Positions 6,450-15,566 are shown, counted from the first letter of the stretch. The stretch: 64,000 bases of DNA from Chryseobacterium sp. FH2 (GCF_001045455.1 NZ_LFNE01000001.1:496001-560000); one strand, 5' to 3'. A program made the numbers and translations. Notes: generated by a model from the sequence alone, not told the origin.

Positions 6450-7997
6450 TTAAAAAGTATATGCCTTCATAAGATTTATATTGATAAATGATTCATAAGG
6501 AGTATCTCCATTCTCATGCATATTGCTGAAAATCATTCCCAAATATAAATTGTCGTCATTACTGATATTTTCATTTACCACAGCTGTTATATTACTCCCG
6601 CTGTTCTGAATTCCAAATAACATTTTTGTTAACCTTTGTCCCTTTTTTATTAGGATAAGCCTGAAATCCTGTGAATAATGCCAATCTCCTCTGCCAAAAG
6701 CCGTAACAACACCAAGACCCGAAAAATCCAGGCCTCCGAAAATGTCATTTATAAGATTTACGGAATTAGAGGTGGAAAGGCCGATAGACTGTAGTGGTGA
6801 TAATCTGGTTTGTGATGTGATTTTCATTTCCAGATACCAATTTTCTCCCGCGTTGAATAAAGGCAATTGTGTTTTTACATTAAAAACATAGTCGAATTCG
6901 AATGCGGGACTTTTAATAGACGGATCAGGATTGAAATAAACAATATTATTTTTTGCGTACGCTTTGGTGGTCACATTGTTATTGTAGACCTTTGTATCCC
7001 AATTCAGATTATGAAGATCAATTTCGTTTATATTACTGATTACTTCAAAAGTGGTGGGAGTAACATAATAAGCAACTCCATTCCAAAGCCTTATTTTATA
7101 CTGATTAACTCCTAATGTATAAAAATTGTGATAAAAAGTCAGGCTTACACCTGTTGTATCTAATTGTATCTGCGAATTTGGAATGGTAGCTAATACAGTA
7201 GAACCGGCCATATCCATGATTTCTATTTTAAAACTAGTCGGATTTAAGTTTAAATTAGCTCCTTTTAAAGTCACATATGAAATTTCATTTTCCAATTTAA
7301 TAAGCACTGGCGAAATTGAAGCCACACTCATCGTATTTGTTGTCCAACCTCCATTCATGGCTGTTTTCCATGCTGTTTTTTCTGCTTCGGTTAATTGATT
7401 GGGAGCTCCGAGCAAAATATTTTTGTTATCAATAACTGCATGTAGTCCATTTGAGTTTTGAACCATTACTTTTTGGAAGTTTGCAAGATCGTTATTTTTA
7501 TTTGGCAGTCCGGATAAAGTATATGCTTTTCCGTTTGTATTAATTGAAAATGGAGCATTCAGCGTATGATTTCTTGCGGAAGAGTTTGACAAATCAGCGT
7601 TCATCATATTTTTTCCTAAATCTCCTGCCGGTAATTTAGCAATGTCTCCATTGTTATTTAATCCTATAATTTTGGGGTAATTTTGAGCATTTCCTTCAAC
7701 TGTAGGGATTTCCAGCTTTTGGTCTAATTTTTTTCGCATATCGGCGTTATATTGTGCCTGGCTTAAAATACCATTGTCTTTAGACTCCTGATCGGTAATG
7801 CTGATTTGCTGGTCAGCTAATTCCAAAGGAACAGTACCATCAACAACAGCATGGGTTTTCAAATCCCCGTTTTCATCAATAGCATAGTCTGTATAAGTAG
7901 CTGCACCCGGTGCAGCTACTTGATAAATGACATTCGTTTCTCTTCCCTCGATAGGAGGTAATACACTTACTCTTATGATTTTTCCAATATTGGACAT
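6450..7997 (-). CDS. Fibre-like protein in the toxin operon, sharing modules with the tail fibres
   Basis: 515 residues from the ATG at 7997. The open frame extends to 8039 but overlaps the upstream gene, and MSNIGKII is the better start. The middle (AGDLGKN, a TLSGLPNKNNDLANF-like motif, then TEAEKTAWKTAMNGGWTTN) matches the same block in the tail fibre at 28228-29943, where SDGEKTAWKTAMNGGWTTN occurs. The C-terminal region is Asn/Thr-rich, beta-type, as in receptor-binding fibres. It lies 32 bp after the 1219-residue gene and 67 bp before the toxin. This shared module is the main sequence link between the toxin operon and the contractile particle. Confidence 0.7.
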   Translation of the reverse strand: MSNIGKIIRVSVLPPIEGRETNVIYQVAAPGAATYTDYAIDENGDLKTHAVVDGTVPLELADQQISITDQESKDNGILSQAQYNADMRKKLDQKLEIPTVEGNAQNYPKIIGLNNNGDIAKLPAGDLGKNMMNADLSNSSARNHTLNAPFSINTNGKAYTLSGLPNKNNDLANFQKVMVQNSNGLHAVIDNKNILLGAPNQLTEAEKTAWKTAMNGGWTTNTMSVASISPVLIKLENEISYVTLKGANLNLNPTSFKIEIMDMAGSTVLATIPNSQIQLDTTGVSLTFYHNFYTLGVNQYKIRLWNGVAYYVTPTTFEVISNINEIDLHNLNWDTKVYNNNVTTKAYAKNNIVYFNPDPSIKSPAFEFDYVFNVKTQLPLFNAGENWYLEMKITSQTRLSPLQSIGLSTSNSVNLINDIFGGLDFSGLGVVTAFGRGDWHYSQDFRLILIKKGQRLTKMLFGIQNSGSNITAVVNENISNDDNLYLGMIFSNMHENGDTPYESFININLMKAYTF

Positions 7998-8029
7998 TTT
8001 TTTTCGTTTTTTCGTTAATAAAAATTTGA

Positions 8030-11000
8030 TTAAACCCAATCTCCGGAAATAATTTTATCAGATGAAGCGCTCGGTTGAACACCCAAAAGATTATCATTGT
8101 TTTCAAAGTTGAATTTATCCTCAGTAATAACCTCAGAAGGCACCTCAAAATCATCAGGATCTTCTGTTGTAAAAGGTAAAGCATGTGCTACCTTTAATCC
8201 GATGCTTTCTGCCTGAAGGATATTCAGTGTTGTCGGAAGTCTTGTTAACCAAGCTTTTCCTTGTTTTATACCTTTGGGCTCTTTCATTTCGTCAACTAGC
8301 GATAGATATAGCTCATCACCAATTACAGGAACTTCACCACCATTCCAGATTTTGCCGGTGGCTAAATAGAATTGTACAGCATCTTCGAAACCTGGACGGA
8401 CAGTCGCGACAACTCTTGCCATTCCGCTTTGTAAGAAGCTTCTGAATAAAGGATCTGTATTTTCGGCTTGATATAAGTTGGTCCAGTTTGACTTTTTACC
8501 CCAGTAAAATGGATATAGGAAATAAGAAAGATTTTCCCATTCAAATGCTTGTTCCATAAACTTCACAAAAGCAGTGTGCTTATCTAGTTTAGAAGAAAGA
8601 ACGGTTTCATAATCTCCAAAAGAAGTACCGCTTGTAAGCCCTTCTAAACCATATCCATGAGTGGAATCTACCGTTCTGTCTGCCATATAAGAAATACAGT
8701 TTTTACGGAGAACGGTCTGCTCGATCTGTCTATAGAAGTTAGGATTTGAATCTTTAATTACTACCGCCTTGTCATTCTCTTCAGTGACAGCTTTATTATA
8801 TTCAACAAGAGCTTCTTCATATGCATCAATGATAGCTTTAAACGCTTTTTGTTGCCAGGCAATTTTTGCTTCCGCAGTCAATTCAACATCAACAACAAAG
8901 TTTGATGTCCCACAAAACTGATTATACCCTGTTGAAGAAACAGGAATCACGGTTGAATAAGGTTTTTCAAATGGTTTCCTTTGCCCGACATCAGCCTGCC
9001 CGTGAAGTCCCCAATAATGATAATGTAGATCTCCCAGTAATAAATTTACATTGGCTCCATCACCATCAGAAGCGGCTGAATAACTTGCTAATCCATGTGT
9101 GGCAATATATCCTTCCGGAATTTGAATTTCATCTTTCATCGTATAAAATTCAATTTCTGAGATATTACCTGAAGTCTGTCCGCTTAAAGATTTTCCGAGG
9201 GAAAAAGACTGTAACGGCTTTTTTTCTATTTCTACATTATACTTACTTAACCAATATTTTAATTTTACTTCAAAATCTAAGTCGCTGTAATTCTTTATTT
9301 GCATAGATCCGTCAGCTCTAGGGTCAATAGGCTTTATTAATTCTGTCTGATCAGCGCTCTTAGTATTTATCATTCCAAGCAAATGGAGTTTTGCCGGCTC
9401 AGGAATCATAAATTCAAACATTATACGTTTCCCGTAATTATAGATTTGATTTTTCATCAATTTATCTACCCATCTGTAAACTCCGACAACATGTTTATCT
9501 CCCTTTCTGTTATCAAGGCCGTGAGAATTGTTTTCCTCAAATTCTTCAATGATTTTCTCAATTCTTTCTTCATGTACTTTATTGACAATTCTGTCCATAG
9601 CTCTTGCTGTAATATCTTGAGATTGAGTCATGGCTTGTCTGGTACTTTCTTCTTTGGACTTATGACTTGCGTAATTTGCCCCTAATCCGATGTTGTAAAG
9701 ACCTGATCCTTTTTGGTTACCCCATGAAGCACCGAAGTTTGTACTTACAGATGTATCAGAAGCTTCCTGCATCATTTTCGCAATTTCAGTTTGCATTTCA
9801 AAACGATTGGCGGTTGTGGTATCCGATAATTGCTCTCTTTCTGTATCTGAGGATAATGTTGTTGCATTTTCGCTTTTTCTTAGTTTTCTTGTAGACTTTT
9901 CGCGATATTCTCTTGCCATTATGTTTTCGATATGAGCAACTTCTCCTTCTACATAAGCATGTGTAGACTGTTCTACTTTCAGATAATCAGCAATGCCAAT
10001 TTGTTTAAATCCGAATCCGGAAGGAATAAATATATCTTCATCAATAACCGCCGGTGGTTCTTCTCCTTCAACTTCTACTTCAAATGCACTGGAAACGCAA
10101 GATTTGTAATTAATATTATAAGCAGTAAATGTGACCACTTTACCATTGGTAAAAGTTATTTTAAAATCGATGTTTGCATTAACTGCAAGGCTCAGGTCTA
10201 CGCCATCTTTGAAAAGATTATTCAGGAAAACAGTATTTCCGATTCTTGATTTTGTATAATAATCCATTCCCAAACTACCAGCTCCTGTATTTGAATTAAT
10301 AACATAGGCAGCATAAGAAACATCCCAGGAAGCATCAGGTACGTTTAACGCTAAATCAAAAATTGCCAGTCTATACGGAACTCTTGGGCACAATTGATAA
10401 GTAAAAGCTTCTGTGGTAGCTCTGGCCGTTGGAATGATTACTCCTCCGATACTTACATACATTTCCTCATTTCCGGAAGTATTTTCTACAATTGTTTTAT
10501 TATGCTTTTCGGTTGATTCATTAATTAATTCGGAAATTTCAGCAAATGTATTTCTTCCTTGTAATAGATAATCAATTTCGCGGATATCTTCCGGACTTGG
10601 GTTGGTAATATCAAATCTTTCATAAAAATCAAAACCTAAGAGGTCAAGAACAGTTTCTAAATTATCAGGTTTTAATGATGAAACCAAAGCCTGTCCGCTT
10701 ACCTGATCTTTAAAGCTAAAGTTAAATTTTGGCAAGTCAGGATAAGGGACTTCTCTGGGCTGCATGCAAGGATCTTTTGGATCGTACGTTTGTCCCGGAG
10801 GTCTTATTCCGCAGAATTTTTCTTTTGCTTCAATGACGGCCTGCTTATATTCTGAAATGATAGGAGCTACTTCGTTATCATAAATTTCTTTTTGTAAGCT
10901 GTAGGCTGATTGGTAATCTTTATTATATTTTTTTTCAAGTATTGATAGATTCTTTTTTAATTTTTCAAATCTGTCAAGCGTTGTTTTAGCGGAAGAAATC

Positions 11001-11689
11001 TTTTGCTGCTTCTGCATTTCTTCAGTTGGAAATGTCAGCTTAGGCTCTTCAGAAGCTATTTTAGAAACAGCCTGAGATACGGGAAGAGCTTCGTCATCCA
11101 TCATCATTTCTTTAGGAAGAACAATTCTTGCATTTAATAAAATTTTTATTTCTTCTTCACTATTTGTGATAGTCTGAAGTACATGTAATGCTAAAATCAT
11201 TTGCATCATAACTTCCTTAATATAAAAGTCTTTCTGAGAAATAACTTGATAGACAAAATTATCCCATAATAATGTCATGCTAGGAAGAGTATAATGTCCT
11301 GCAAATACAGAATCTCTCTGAGAAATAAGTTCCTGATAGGTGCAAGTATCCTTATTTCGGGCAAGCCATACGGCAAAATCGTAAACAACTTTATAATTTC
11401 TTTTAAAAGTGTCTAAATTATTAGAGGTATTTTCTTTTGCAATACATTCTAAGGAAGTGGCATAGCTTGCAGCTTCTGTAAGCAAAAGGCTTTTTTTAGA
11501 GCCTGCCCCCGTTGTTACGCTTGTATAAAAATGCCCATTAGTTTTTACTTCCTGTGGCATGAGAACAAATTTTTTGTCCTGATCTTTATCATCAGACAGT
11601 TGTGGTGTTCTTAAGCTTACAAATCTAAAAAGCGTTTGTGTTGGTGTGTTTTCTGCTGGTTGTGCAGCTACATTTTCATTTTCTGTCAT
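8030..11689 (-). CDS. Large 1219-residue protein of unknown family heading the toxin operon
   Basis: No signal peptide or clear transmembrane segment. By eye: a helical N-terminal part (to about 300) ending in a coiled-coil-like stretch (SILEKKYNKDYQSAYSLQ), a Pro-rich connector with CGIRPPG, a beta-rich middle, then a conserved-looking IGIADYLKVEQ...HIENIMAREYREKS segment followed by a Ser/Thr/Glu-rich helix, and a C-terminal domain with HYHYWGLHGQ. No YD/RHS repeats and no VgrG or PAAR signature. It is first in an operon with a fibre and the toxin, under promoter P1, so it is probably a structural carrier or adaptor for toxin delivery. That role is inference only. Confidence 0.65.
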   Translation of the reverse strand: MTENENVAAQPAENTPTQTLFRFVSLRTPQLSDDKDQDKKFVLMPQEVKTNGHFYTSVTTGAGSKKSLLLTEAASYATSLECIAKENTSNNLDTFKRNYKVVYDFAVWLARNKDTCTYQELISQRDSVFAGHYTLPSMTLLWDNFVYQVISQKDFYIKEVMMQMILALHVLQTITNSEEEIKILLNARIVLPKEMMMDDEALPVSQAVSKIASEEPKLTFPTEEMQKQQKISSAKTTLDRFEKLKKNLSILEKKYNKDYQSAYSLQKEIYDNEVAPIISEYKQAVIEAKEKFCGIRPPGQTYDPKDPCMQPREVPYPDLPKFNFSFKDQVSGQALVSSLKPDNLETVLDLLGFDFYERFDITNPSPEDIREIDYLLQGRNTFAEISELINESTEKHNKTIVENTSGNEEMYVSIGGVIIPTARATTEAFTYQLCPRVPYRLAIFDLALNVPDASWDVSYAAYVINSNTGAGSLGMDYYTKSRIGNTVFLNNLFKDGVDLSLAVNANIDFKITFTNGKVVTFTAYNINYKSCVSSAFEVEVEGEEPPAVIDEDIFIPSGFGFKQIGIADYLKVEQSTHAYVEGEVAHIENIMAREYREKSTRKLRKSENATTLSSDTEREQLSDTTTANRFEMQTEIAKMMQEASDTSVSTNFGASWGNQKGSGLYNIGLGANYASHKSKEESTRQAMTQSQDITARAMDRIVNKVHEERIEKIIEEFEENNSHGLDNRKGDKHVVGVYRWVDKLMKNQIYNYGKRIMFEFMIPEPAKLHLLGMINTKSADQTELIKPIDPRADGSMQIKNYSDLDFEVKLKYWLSKYNVEIEKKPLQSFSLGKSLSGQTSGNISEIEFYTMKDEIQIPEGYIATHGLASYSAASDGDGANVNLLLGDLHYHYWGLHGQADVGQRKPFEKPYSTVIPVSSTGYNQFCGTSNFVVDVELTAEAKIAWQQKAFKAIIDAYEEALVEYNKAVTEENDKAVVIKDSNPNFYRQIEQTVLRKNCISYMADRTVDSTHGYGLEGLTSGTSFGDYETVLSSKLDKHTAFVKFMEQAFEWENLSYFLYPFYWGKKSNWTNLYQAENTDPLFRSFLQSGMARVVATVRPGFEDAVQFYLATGKIWNGGEVPVIGDELYLSLVDEMKEPKGIKQGKAWLTRLPTTLNILQAESIGLKVAHALPFTTEDPDDFEVPSEVITEDKFNFENNDNLLGVQPSASSDKIISGDWV

Positions 11690-11919
11690 TTTGTAATTTT
11701 TTTTGTTTTAAAAAGGTTTAAGAGTTTTTTGATTCTCCTTTATTTTTTTGAGTGGTTTTCAGGAAAATTTCCACGATTTGATTTTAATTTTTGTGTTTCA
11801 TTTAATATGTTTTTAGTATTTATTTTAAACACAGTTCTGGCTGTCCAACATTTTGTGAATGGTGAATTCAAAAGGATTTTTGTAAAGTATAAATGGTTGT
11901 TTTGTGTTTACTTATATCT

Positions 11920-11953
11920 CAAAGGTAATGTTGGAAAGCGACAGAACCTGACG
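11920..11953 (-). promoter_or_regulatory. Regulon promoter P1 for the toxin operon
   Basis: The 15-bp inverted repeat (CGTCAGGTTCTGTCG in transcription direction, 11939-11953), 11 bp, then TACCTTTG (11920-11927). The repeat overlaps the -33 region. The leader to the ATG at 11689 would be about 220 nt and contains no gene I can support. Confidence 0.8.
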
Positions 11954-11969
11954 TGTTTTATGAATATAT

Positions 11970-12140
11970 TTAAAAAATATCTTTTTCAATAGTCTCATTT
12001 TCAAAATCTTCACGGAAGAAATTCTCAATGTCACTAAGGTAATTTTCGTAATCTATTTCTGCATTTTCAATGTCGATCCATTCAATGGTATAAAGATCTT
12101 CATCGAAAACTATATCTTGGTTGTGATTTGGTGTTTCCAT
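11970..12140 (-). CDS. Small acidic protein under the regulon promoter
   Basis: 56 residues from the ATG at 12140 (METPNHNQD). A TTG at 12215 would add 25 residues, but the A-rich GAAAAAC before the ATG favours the shorter form. Nearly a third of the residues are Asp or Glu and there is almost no positive charge, with no signal peptide or membrane segment. Family not recognised. It has its own copy of the regulon promoter (12265-12298) and lies between the toxin operon and the lysis genes. A DNA-mimic or anti-repressor role would suit the charge, but nothing in the sequence proves it. Confidence 0.55.
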   Translation of the reverse strand: METPNHNQDIVFDEDLYTIEWIDIENAEIDYENYLSDIENFFREDFENETIEKDIF

Positions 12141-12264
12141 GTTTTTCAGGTTAAGTTGTTGGTTGAAGTTTGAATATATTTTTAGCTGTTCAGCACTTGT
12201 TAATGTCGAATTCAAAAAGGTATTATAAGTTTTAAAGATTATTTTTTGTGTCTTGTTTATATTT

Positions 12265-12298
12265 CAAAAGTATTACCCAAAAGCGACAAAACTTGACG
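12265..12298 (-). promoter_or_regulatory. Regulon promoter P2 for the small acidic protein
   Basis: CGTCAAGTTTTGTCG (12284-12298, transcription direction), 11 bp, TACTTTTG (12265-12272). The second half-site contains the TTTTG expected near -33. Confidence 0.8.
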
Positions 12299-12371
12299 TG
12301 TCTAAAAAAGTTTTTTAAAATTTTAATTATAACTTTAAAAGCTTATATAAACTGTTTATAAGCAAAAAAGC

Positions 12372-13409
12372 TTATATTTTATTTTTGATTAATTTCTGGA
12401 CAATTTGATTCAAAACTTCTCTGTTCTCATCGATATAACTTAACCCTGCTTGTATAAGATTTTCAATATTAGAACGTTTTACATTATCCATTGATGGAGA
12501 AGCGCTTTTCAACGAAGGATTTAGTCGATAATAATTTTTCTGATTTCTTAATCCTAAAGTTTGAAACATTTGACAAAGCTGATAATCTACGGTTTCAGCG
12601 TTTGCAGACATTAAAATATCAATTATGGGATTTACCCAACCAATTTTTCCGGCTTTTTCCAATTTTTTGAATGAATAAGATCTTGCTTCAATTCCGGTTC
12701 CGATAGAGATGATAATCATGTCGTTTACCGTTGGATGATTGGCTTTCTGATGATTTTTTAAAACTTCGGCAAAAGGAGTTTTTCTTGCTTCGGCATAAGC
12801 ACAAAGTGTAGGATTATTAGCAAACATTCCGCCATCAATCAAGCTGAATATTTGTCCGTACATTGATTTTATCTGAACAGGCGTAAAATAAGTTGGAGCC
12901 GCTGAGGTGGCTCTGCAAACATCTTTCACGTAAAAATTATCTGTGCTTAAGCTCGCTTTACACGAGTTGAAAAGTTTTGCTCTTCGATTTTCTATATCAT
13001 AACTTGTTATTAAGCATGGTTTTATGAGTTCTTTTAATTCTAAATTTCCAAAAAAGTCATTCAAGTTTTTTTCAAGTGCTTCCTGAGAAATTTTTTCATT
13101 CAGTAATCCGAACGGATTGACTAATCTTTCCCAGAAAGAAACCTGAAATATATCGCCACCTTTTTCAGCATATAATTCCAGCCCTTTCTGGATAGAATAT
13201 TTTGCTCTCCGGTGTTCATCGGGGCATAAAATGATTGATGCAATCAAAGCTCCCGTACTGCTTCCCGCAACCAAATCAAAATAATCACCGAGTTTGGCAC
13301 TCGGTTTATCGTGAATTTGTAATTGCTCCTCAATATAGCGTAAAATAATGCAGGTAATGATACCTCTGATTCCGCCGCCGTCCAAAGAAAGAATGGTTGT
13401 TTTTTTCAT
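12372..13409 (-). CDS. Patatin-like phospholipase
   Basis: 345 residues, cytosolic. It shows the full patatin signature: oxyanion-hole DGGGIRG at 10-16, nucleophile elbow G49-S-S51-T-G53 and catalytic D192 in IDGGMFANNP. These enzymes hydrolyse acyl chains of membrane phospholipids. It stands alone behind promoter P3, one of the six shared promoters that also drive the tail, toxin and endolysin genes, so a role in opening the membrane for particle release is plausible. Patatin effectors of CBASS-type defence look similar, but no cyclase gene is nearby. Confidence 0.9.
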   Translation of the reverse strand: MKKTTILSLDGGGIRGIITCIILRYIEEQLQIHDKPSAKLGDYFDLVAGSSTGALIASIILCPDEHRRAKYSIQKGLELYAEKGGDIFQVSFWERLVNPFGLLNEKISQEALEKNLNDFFGNLELKELIKPCLITSYDIENRRAKLFNSCKASLSTDNFYVKDVCRATSAAPTYFTPVQIKSMYGQIFSLIDGGMFANNPTLCAYAEARKTPFAEVLKNHQKANHPTVNDMIIISIGTGIEARSYSFKKLEKAGKIGWVNPIIDILMSANAETVDYQLCQMFQTLGLRNQKNYYRLNPSLKSASPSMDNVKRSNIENLIQAGLSYIDENREVLNQIVQKLIKNKI

Positions 13410-13456
13410 GTGAATTTTACCTGTTTTTTAAGAATACTTGGCAACCTTAGACAAGT

Positions 13457-13493
13457 AAAACCAATAGATTTCCGAAAAATGTCTATTGGTTTT
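13457..13493 (-). other. Strong hairpin in the phospholipase leader
   Basis: 12-bp perfect inverted repeat (13457-13468 AAAACCAATAGA with 13482-13493) around a 13-base loop. It lies downstream of the P3 start region, so it is within the phospholipase leader, and also downstream of the endolysin gene. It may terminate endolysin transcripts, attenuate the phospholipase, or both. The T run is short (TTTTA). Confidence 0.6.
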
Positions 13494-13533
13494 AGCTTAT
13501 ATATTAATTGCTTTTGGTGTTTTTCTTGTAAAG

Positions 13534-13567
13534 TAAAGATAGGACGGAGAAGCGACAGAACGTGTCG
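13534..13567 (-). promoter_or_regulatory. Regulon promoter P3 for the phospholipase
   Basis: CGACACGTTCTGTCG (13553-13567, transcription direction), 11 bp, TATCTTTA (13534-13541). This copy has a fully symmetric half-site pair, CGACA/TGTCG. Confidence 0.8.
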
Positions 13568-13597
13568 TATTATAATTTAATTTCAAATAAATGAGAA

Positions 13598-14098
13598 TTA
13601 AATTATCACATACCCATTCTTATCCCTAGCCATTTTCAGCAGTGTTCTCCATGTTGCTTTTACGGGCCCTTTTTTTGTATCAATTTCCTTTTTTTCAAAG
13701 TGAGGAAGGTCTTTAAAGGTCTTCCAGTTTCCGCCCCAATCCCAACCGTGTTTCGCGAAAATTTTTACACATTCATACCAATCGGCTACTTTGTCGTTGT
13801 CCCAATCTTTTGCTGTATCCCAGCTTGCGGTTTTGCCGTCAATCATCAGACAGATATCAACGGCAAGACCATAATTGTGAATACTTTGACCGGCTTTTGC
13901 ATTGGTAACTTTTTTACCTGACGTAATTCTTCCGATGGCATATAGTTTTTCCTGCTCCTCAAAACTTCTTAATCCTTGAGTAATTCGGATTTTTGCTCTT
14001 CCGGTAAGGGCTTCATCACATTCTTTAATAATTTGCATTACCTCGTTTCTTACGACAGGATGGAGCTTTTCTATTCTCTGTAAAGTAATTTTATCCAT
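13598..14098 (-). CDS. M15-family peptidoglycan endopeptidase (endolysin-like)
   Basis: 166 residues from the ATG at 14098. The frame runs on to 14200, but promoter P4 lies inside that extension, so the short form is right. S72-I-H74-N-Y-G77-L-A79-V-D81 is the SxHxxGxAxD zinc motif of M15 peptidases, and P-H133-F-E supplies the third ligand. ITQGLRSFEEQEKLY matches the usual upstream motif. Phage endolysins of this type (T5-like L-Ala-D-Glu or D-Ala-D-Ala peptidases) cut cell-wall stems. No signal peptide and no holin gene nearby. Likely function: lysis of the producer for particle release. Confidence 0.85.
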   Translation of the reverse strand: MDKITLQRIEKLHPVVRNEVMQIIKECDEALTGRAKIRITQGLRSFEEQEKLYAIGRITSGKKVTNAKAGQSIHNYGLAVDICLMIDGKTASWDTAKDWDNDKVADWYECVKIFAKHGWDWGGNWKTFKDLPHFEKKEIDTKKGPVKATWRTLLKMARDKNGYVII

Positions 14099-14128
14099 AA
14101 TTCTGATTTTTTTTATGATTTTGAAAAG

Positions 14129-14162
14129 CAAAATTAAATACAGCGTACGACAAAACTTGACG
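14129..14162 (-). promoter_or_regulatory. Regulon promoter P4 for the endolysin
   Basis: CGTCAAGTTTTGTCG (14148-14162, transcription direction; identical to P2), 11 bp, TAATTTTG (14129-14136). The leader is only about 25 nt. Confidence 0.8.
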
Positions 14163-14176
14163 TATCTTATATAAAT

Positions 14177-14208
14177 AAAAAGGTCACCCGAATTGAGCAA
14201 CCTTTTTT
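14177..14208 (-). terminator. Terminator after the 14222-14737 gene
   Basis: AAAAAGGT/ACCTTTTT stem (14177-14184 with 14200-14207) with T-rich flanks on both strands, 13 bp after the stop codon. It insulates promoter P4 from read-through. Confidence 0.6.
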
Positions 14209-14221
14209 ATTTTTTTAAGAA

Positions 14222-14737
14222 TTAAATATCTTCTACAATGAGTGTAGTTTCATTTGTAACCGGGTCGTAATACCATTTTGCCTGTGTAAGTACACCATAT
14301 ACATAATCTGTAAAATTGCTCCAGCCACACATATTTTCACCCATTGGGAAATCAGGATCCGGAGTTGAATTGATTGTTCCTGCATATCTTGTTTGAAACC
14401 AATAAAAATGCCAACGGGTTATATTTCCTAGCGTGATTAATAACCCTGATGGGACAGGAACATTAGTCGCTCCAACTGTAGAAGTGGTTCGTACACTCCA
14501 ATTATTAATAGGAACAGTTGCCATATTACTAAGATTAAAAGATTTGATGTCTACTAAGGCTCCGGCGGGAACATTATATGATGTAAAAACTTCAGGAAGA
14601 CAGTTACCCGGGCTGGTTCCATTGGCATATAACCTGCCCACAAGGTCATAACTGGAGTAATTGTAAATATGTAAAGGCCCTTGTGCAAAACTTGCAAAGC
14701 CTAAAAACAAGGCAACAAGATATATAAGTTTTTTCAT
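14222..14737 (-). CDS. Exported protein of unknown function
   Basis: 171 residues with a typical Sec signal peptide (MKKLIYLVALFLGFASFAQ, cleavage after AQ). The mature part is beta-type, rich in Tyr, Trp, Asn and Thr, with two Cys (in GNCLPE and NMCGWSN) that could form a disulfide in the periplasm or outside the cell. No family recognised. No copy of the regulon promoter lies before it, so membership of the particle regulon is doubtful despite its place between endolysin and tail genes. Confidence 0.7.
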   Translation of the reverse strand: MKKLIYLVALFLGFASFAQGPLHIYNYSSYDLVGRLYANGTSPGNCLPEVFTSYNVPAGALVDIKSFNLSNMATVPINNWSVRTTSTVGATNVPVPSGLLITLGNITRWHFYWFQTRYAGTINSTPDPDFPMGENMCGWSNFTDYVYGVLTQAKWYYDPVTNETTLIVEDI

Positions 14738-14800
14738 AGAATATAGTTAAAAGTTATTGGTTTTTTTAATTTTTATCTGAAGTGGAGAATTTGATTAAGA

Positions 14801-15184
14801 TTAGTTTTCAGATTTAATTCTTTTTTGGATGTTATTATATTTTTCAAAATATAATTTTGTAGCCAGTGAAATTGTTTTTTCTCTGCTGTCGGCTGTTCTT
14901 GCGGCTAATTCTTTTTCTGAAATTCCATCGGAAATGATGAGCTGTTTTGCGGCTAAATATAGAATTTGTTTACTCTTTTCATTGAGCTCTGTAGGATTCT
15001 TGCTTTTAGCTTTTTCTTCCGGAGTAGATTGATTTTCGCGTTTCACAAGACTTTTCAATGCGTTGTCGAAATTTACCATCTCATCAGATTTCATACTTTC
15101 AGGATTGTTCACGGCCATATTTTCGGTAGAACAAGAAAACATACAAAATCCGAATACTATCAAAGATAGAATTTGTTTTTTCAT
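14801..15184 (-). CDS. Small lipoprotein of unknown function
   Basis: 127 residues with a lipoprotein signal: MKKQILSLIVFGFCMF then S-C, where the Cys is the likely acylated residue, followed by STEN. The rest is Lys/Glu-rich and helical. It would sit in the inner or outer membrane facing the periplasm. It lies 63 bp upstream of the exported protein at 14222-14737, so the two may be co-transcribed. No domain recognised. Confidence 0.65.
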   Translation of the reverse strand: MKKQILSLIVFGFCMFSCSTENMAVNNPESMKSDEMVNFDNALKSLVKRENQSTPEEKAKSKNPTELNEKSKQILYLAAKQLIISDGISEKELAARTADSREKTISLATKLYFEKYNNIQKRIKSEN

Positions 15185-15383
15185 AATTATTTTTTGATTT
15201 TGTTTAACATTTATAAAATTAAATAATTTTTCAATAAGTGGTGATTTTATTTAATGAATAATTAATTGGTTGTGTAATTTAACGGCTGAAAGATTATTTT
15301 TTTATCATATTGCTTTAAACTTCAAAAAGTTAGATTTGAAATTTATCTTGATTTCTAATAAATGATTCAAATTTATTTTATTA

Positions 15384-15417
15384 CGACAGGTTTTGACGCT
15401 TTCCATTTTCATCTTTG
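15384..15417 (+). promoter_or_regulatory. Regulon promoter P5 for the tail operon
   Basis: CGACAGGTTTTGACG (15384-15398), 11 bp, CATCTTTG (15410-15417; one mismatch to TAnnTTTG). The 382-bp gap 15185-15566 holds this promoter and otherwise nothing I can identify. Its orientation points to the genes at 15567 onward, with a leader of about 140 nt. Confidence 0.75.
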
Positions 15418-15566
15418 CTTCAAGAAAAACACGATAACTTATCTACATTAGAAATGAAGAAAATACAATCTGTGGCTCCTTACTCATCTTAATCTTCATT
15501 AAATAGCCAAATCAAAATTTCGTGTATAAACCAATCAACAAAATATTAATCTGAATTTTAAAAAAG

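Noticed and set aside
8030..11689. Rhs or Tc-type toxin shell
   Set aside because: No YD/RHS repeats or RHS core motif; the fold remains unassigned.
12372..13409. CBASS (CapV-type) defence effector
   Set aside because: No cyclic-oligonucleotide synthase or other CBASS gene nearby; the shared promoter with endolysin and tail genes points to particle release.
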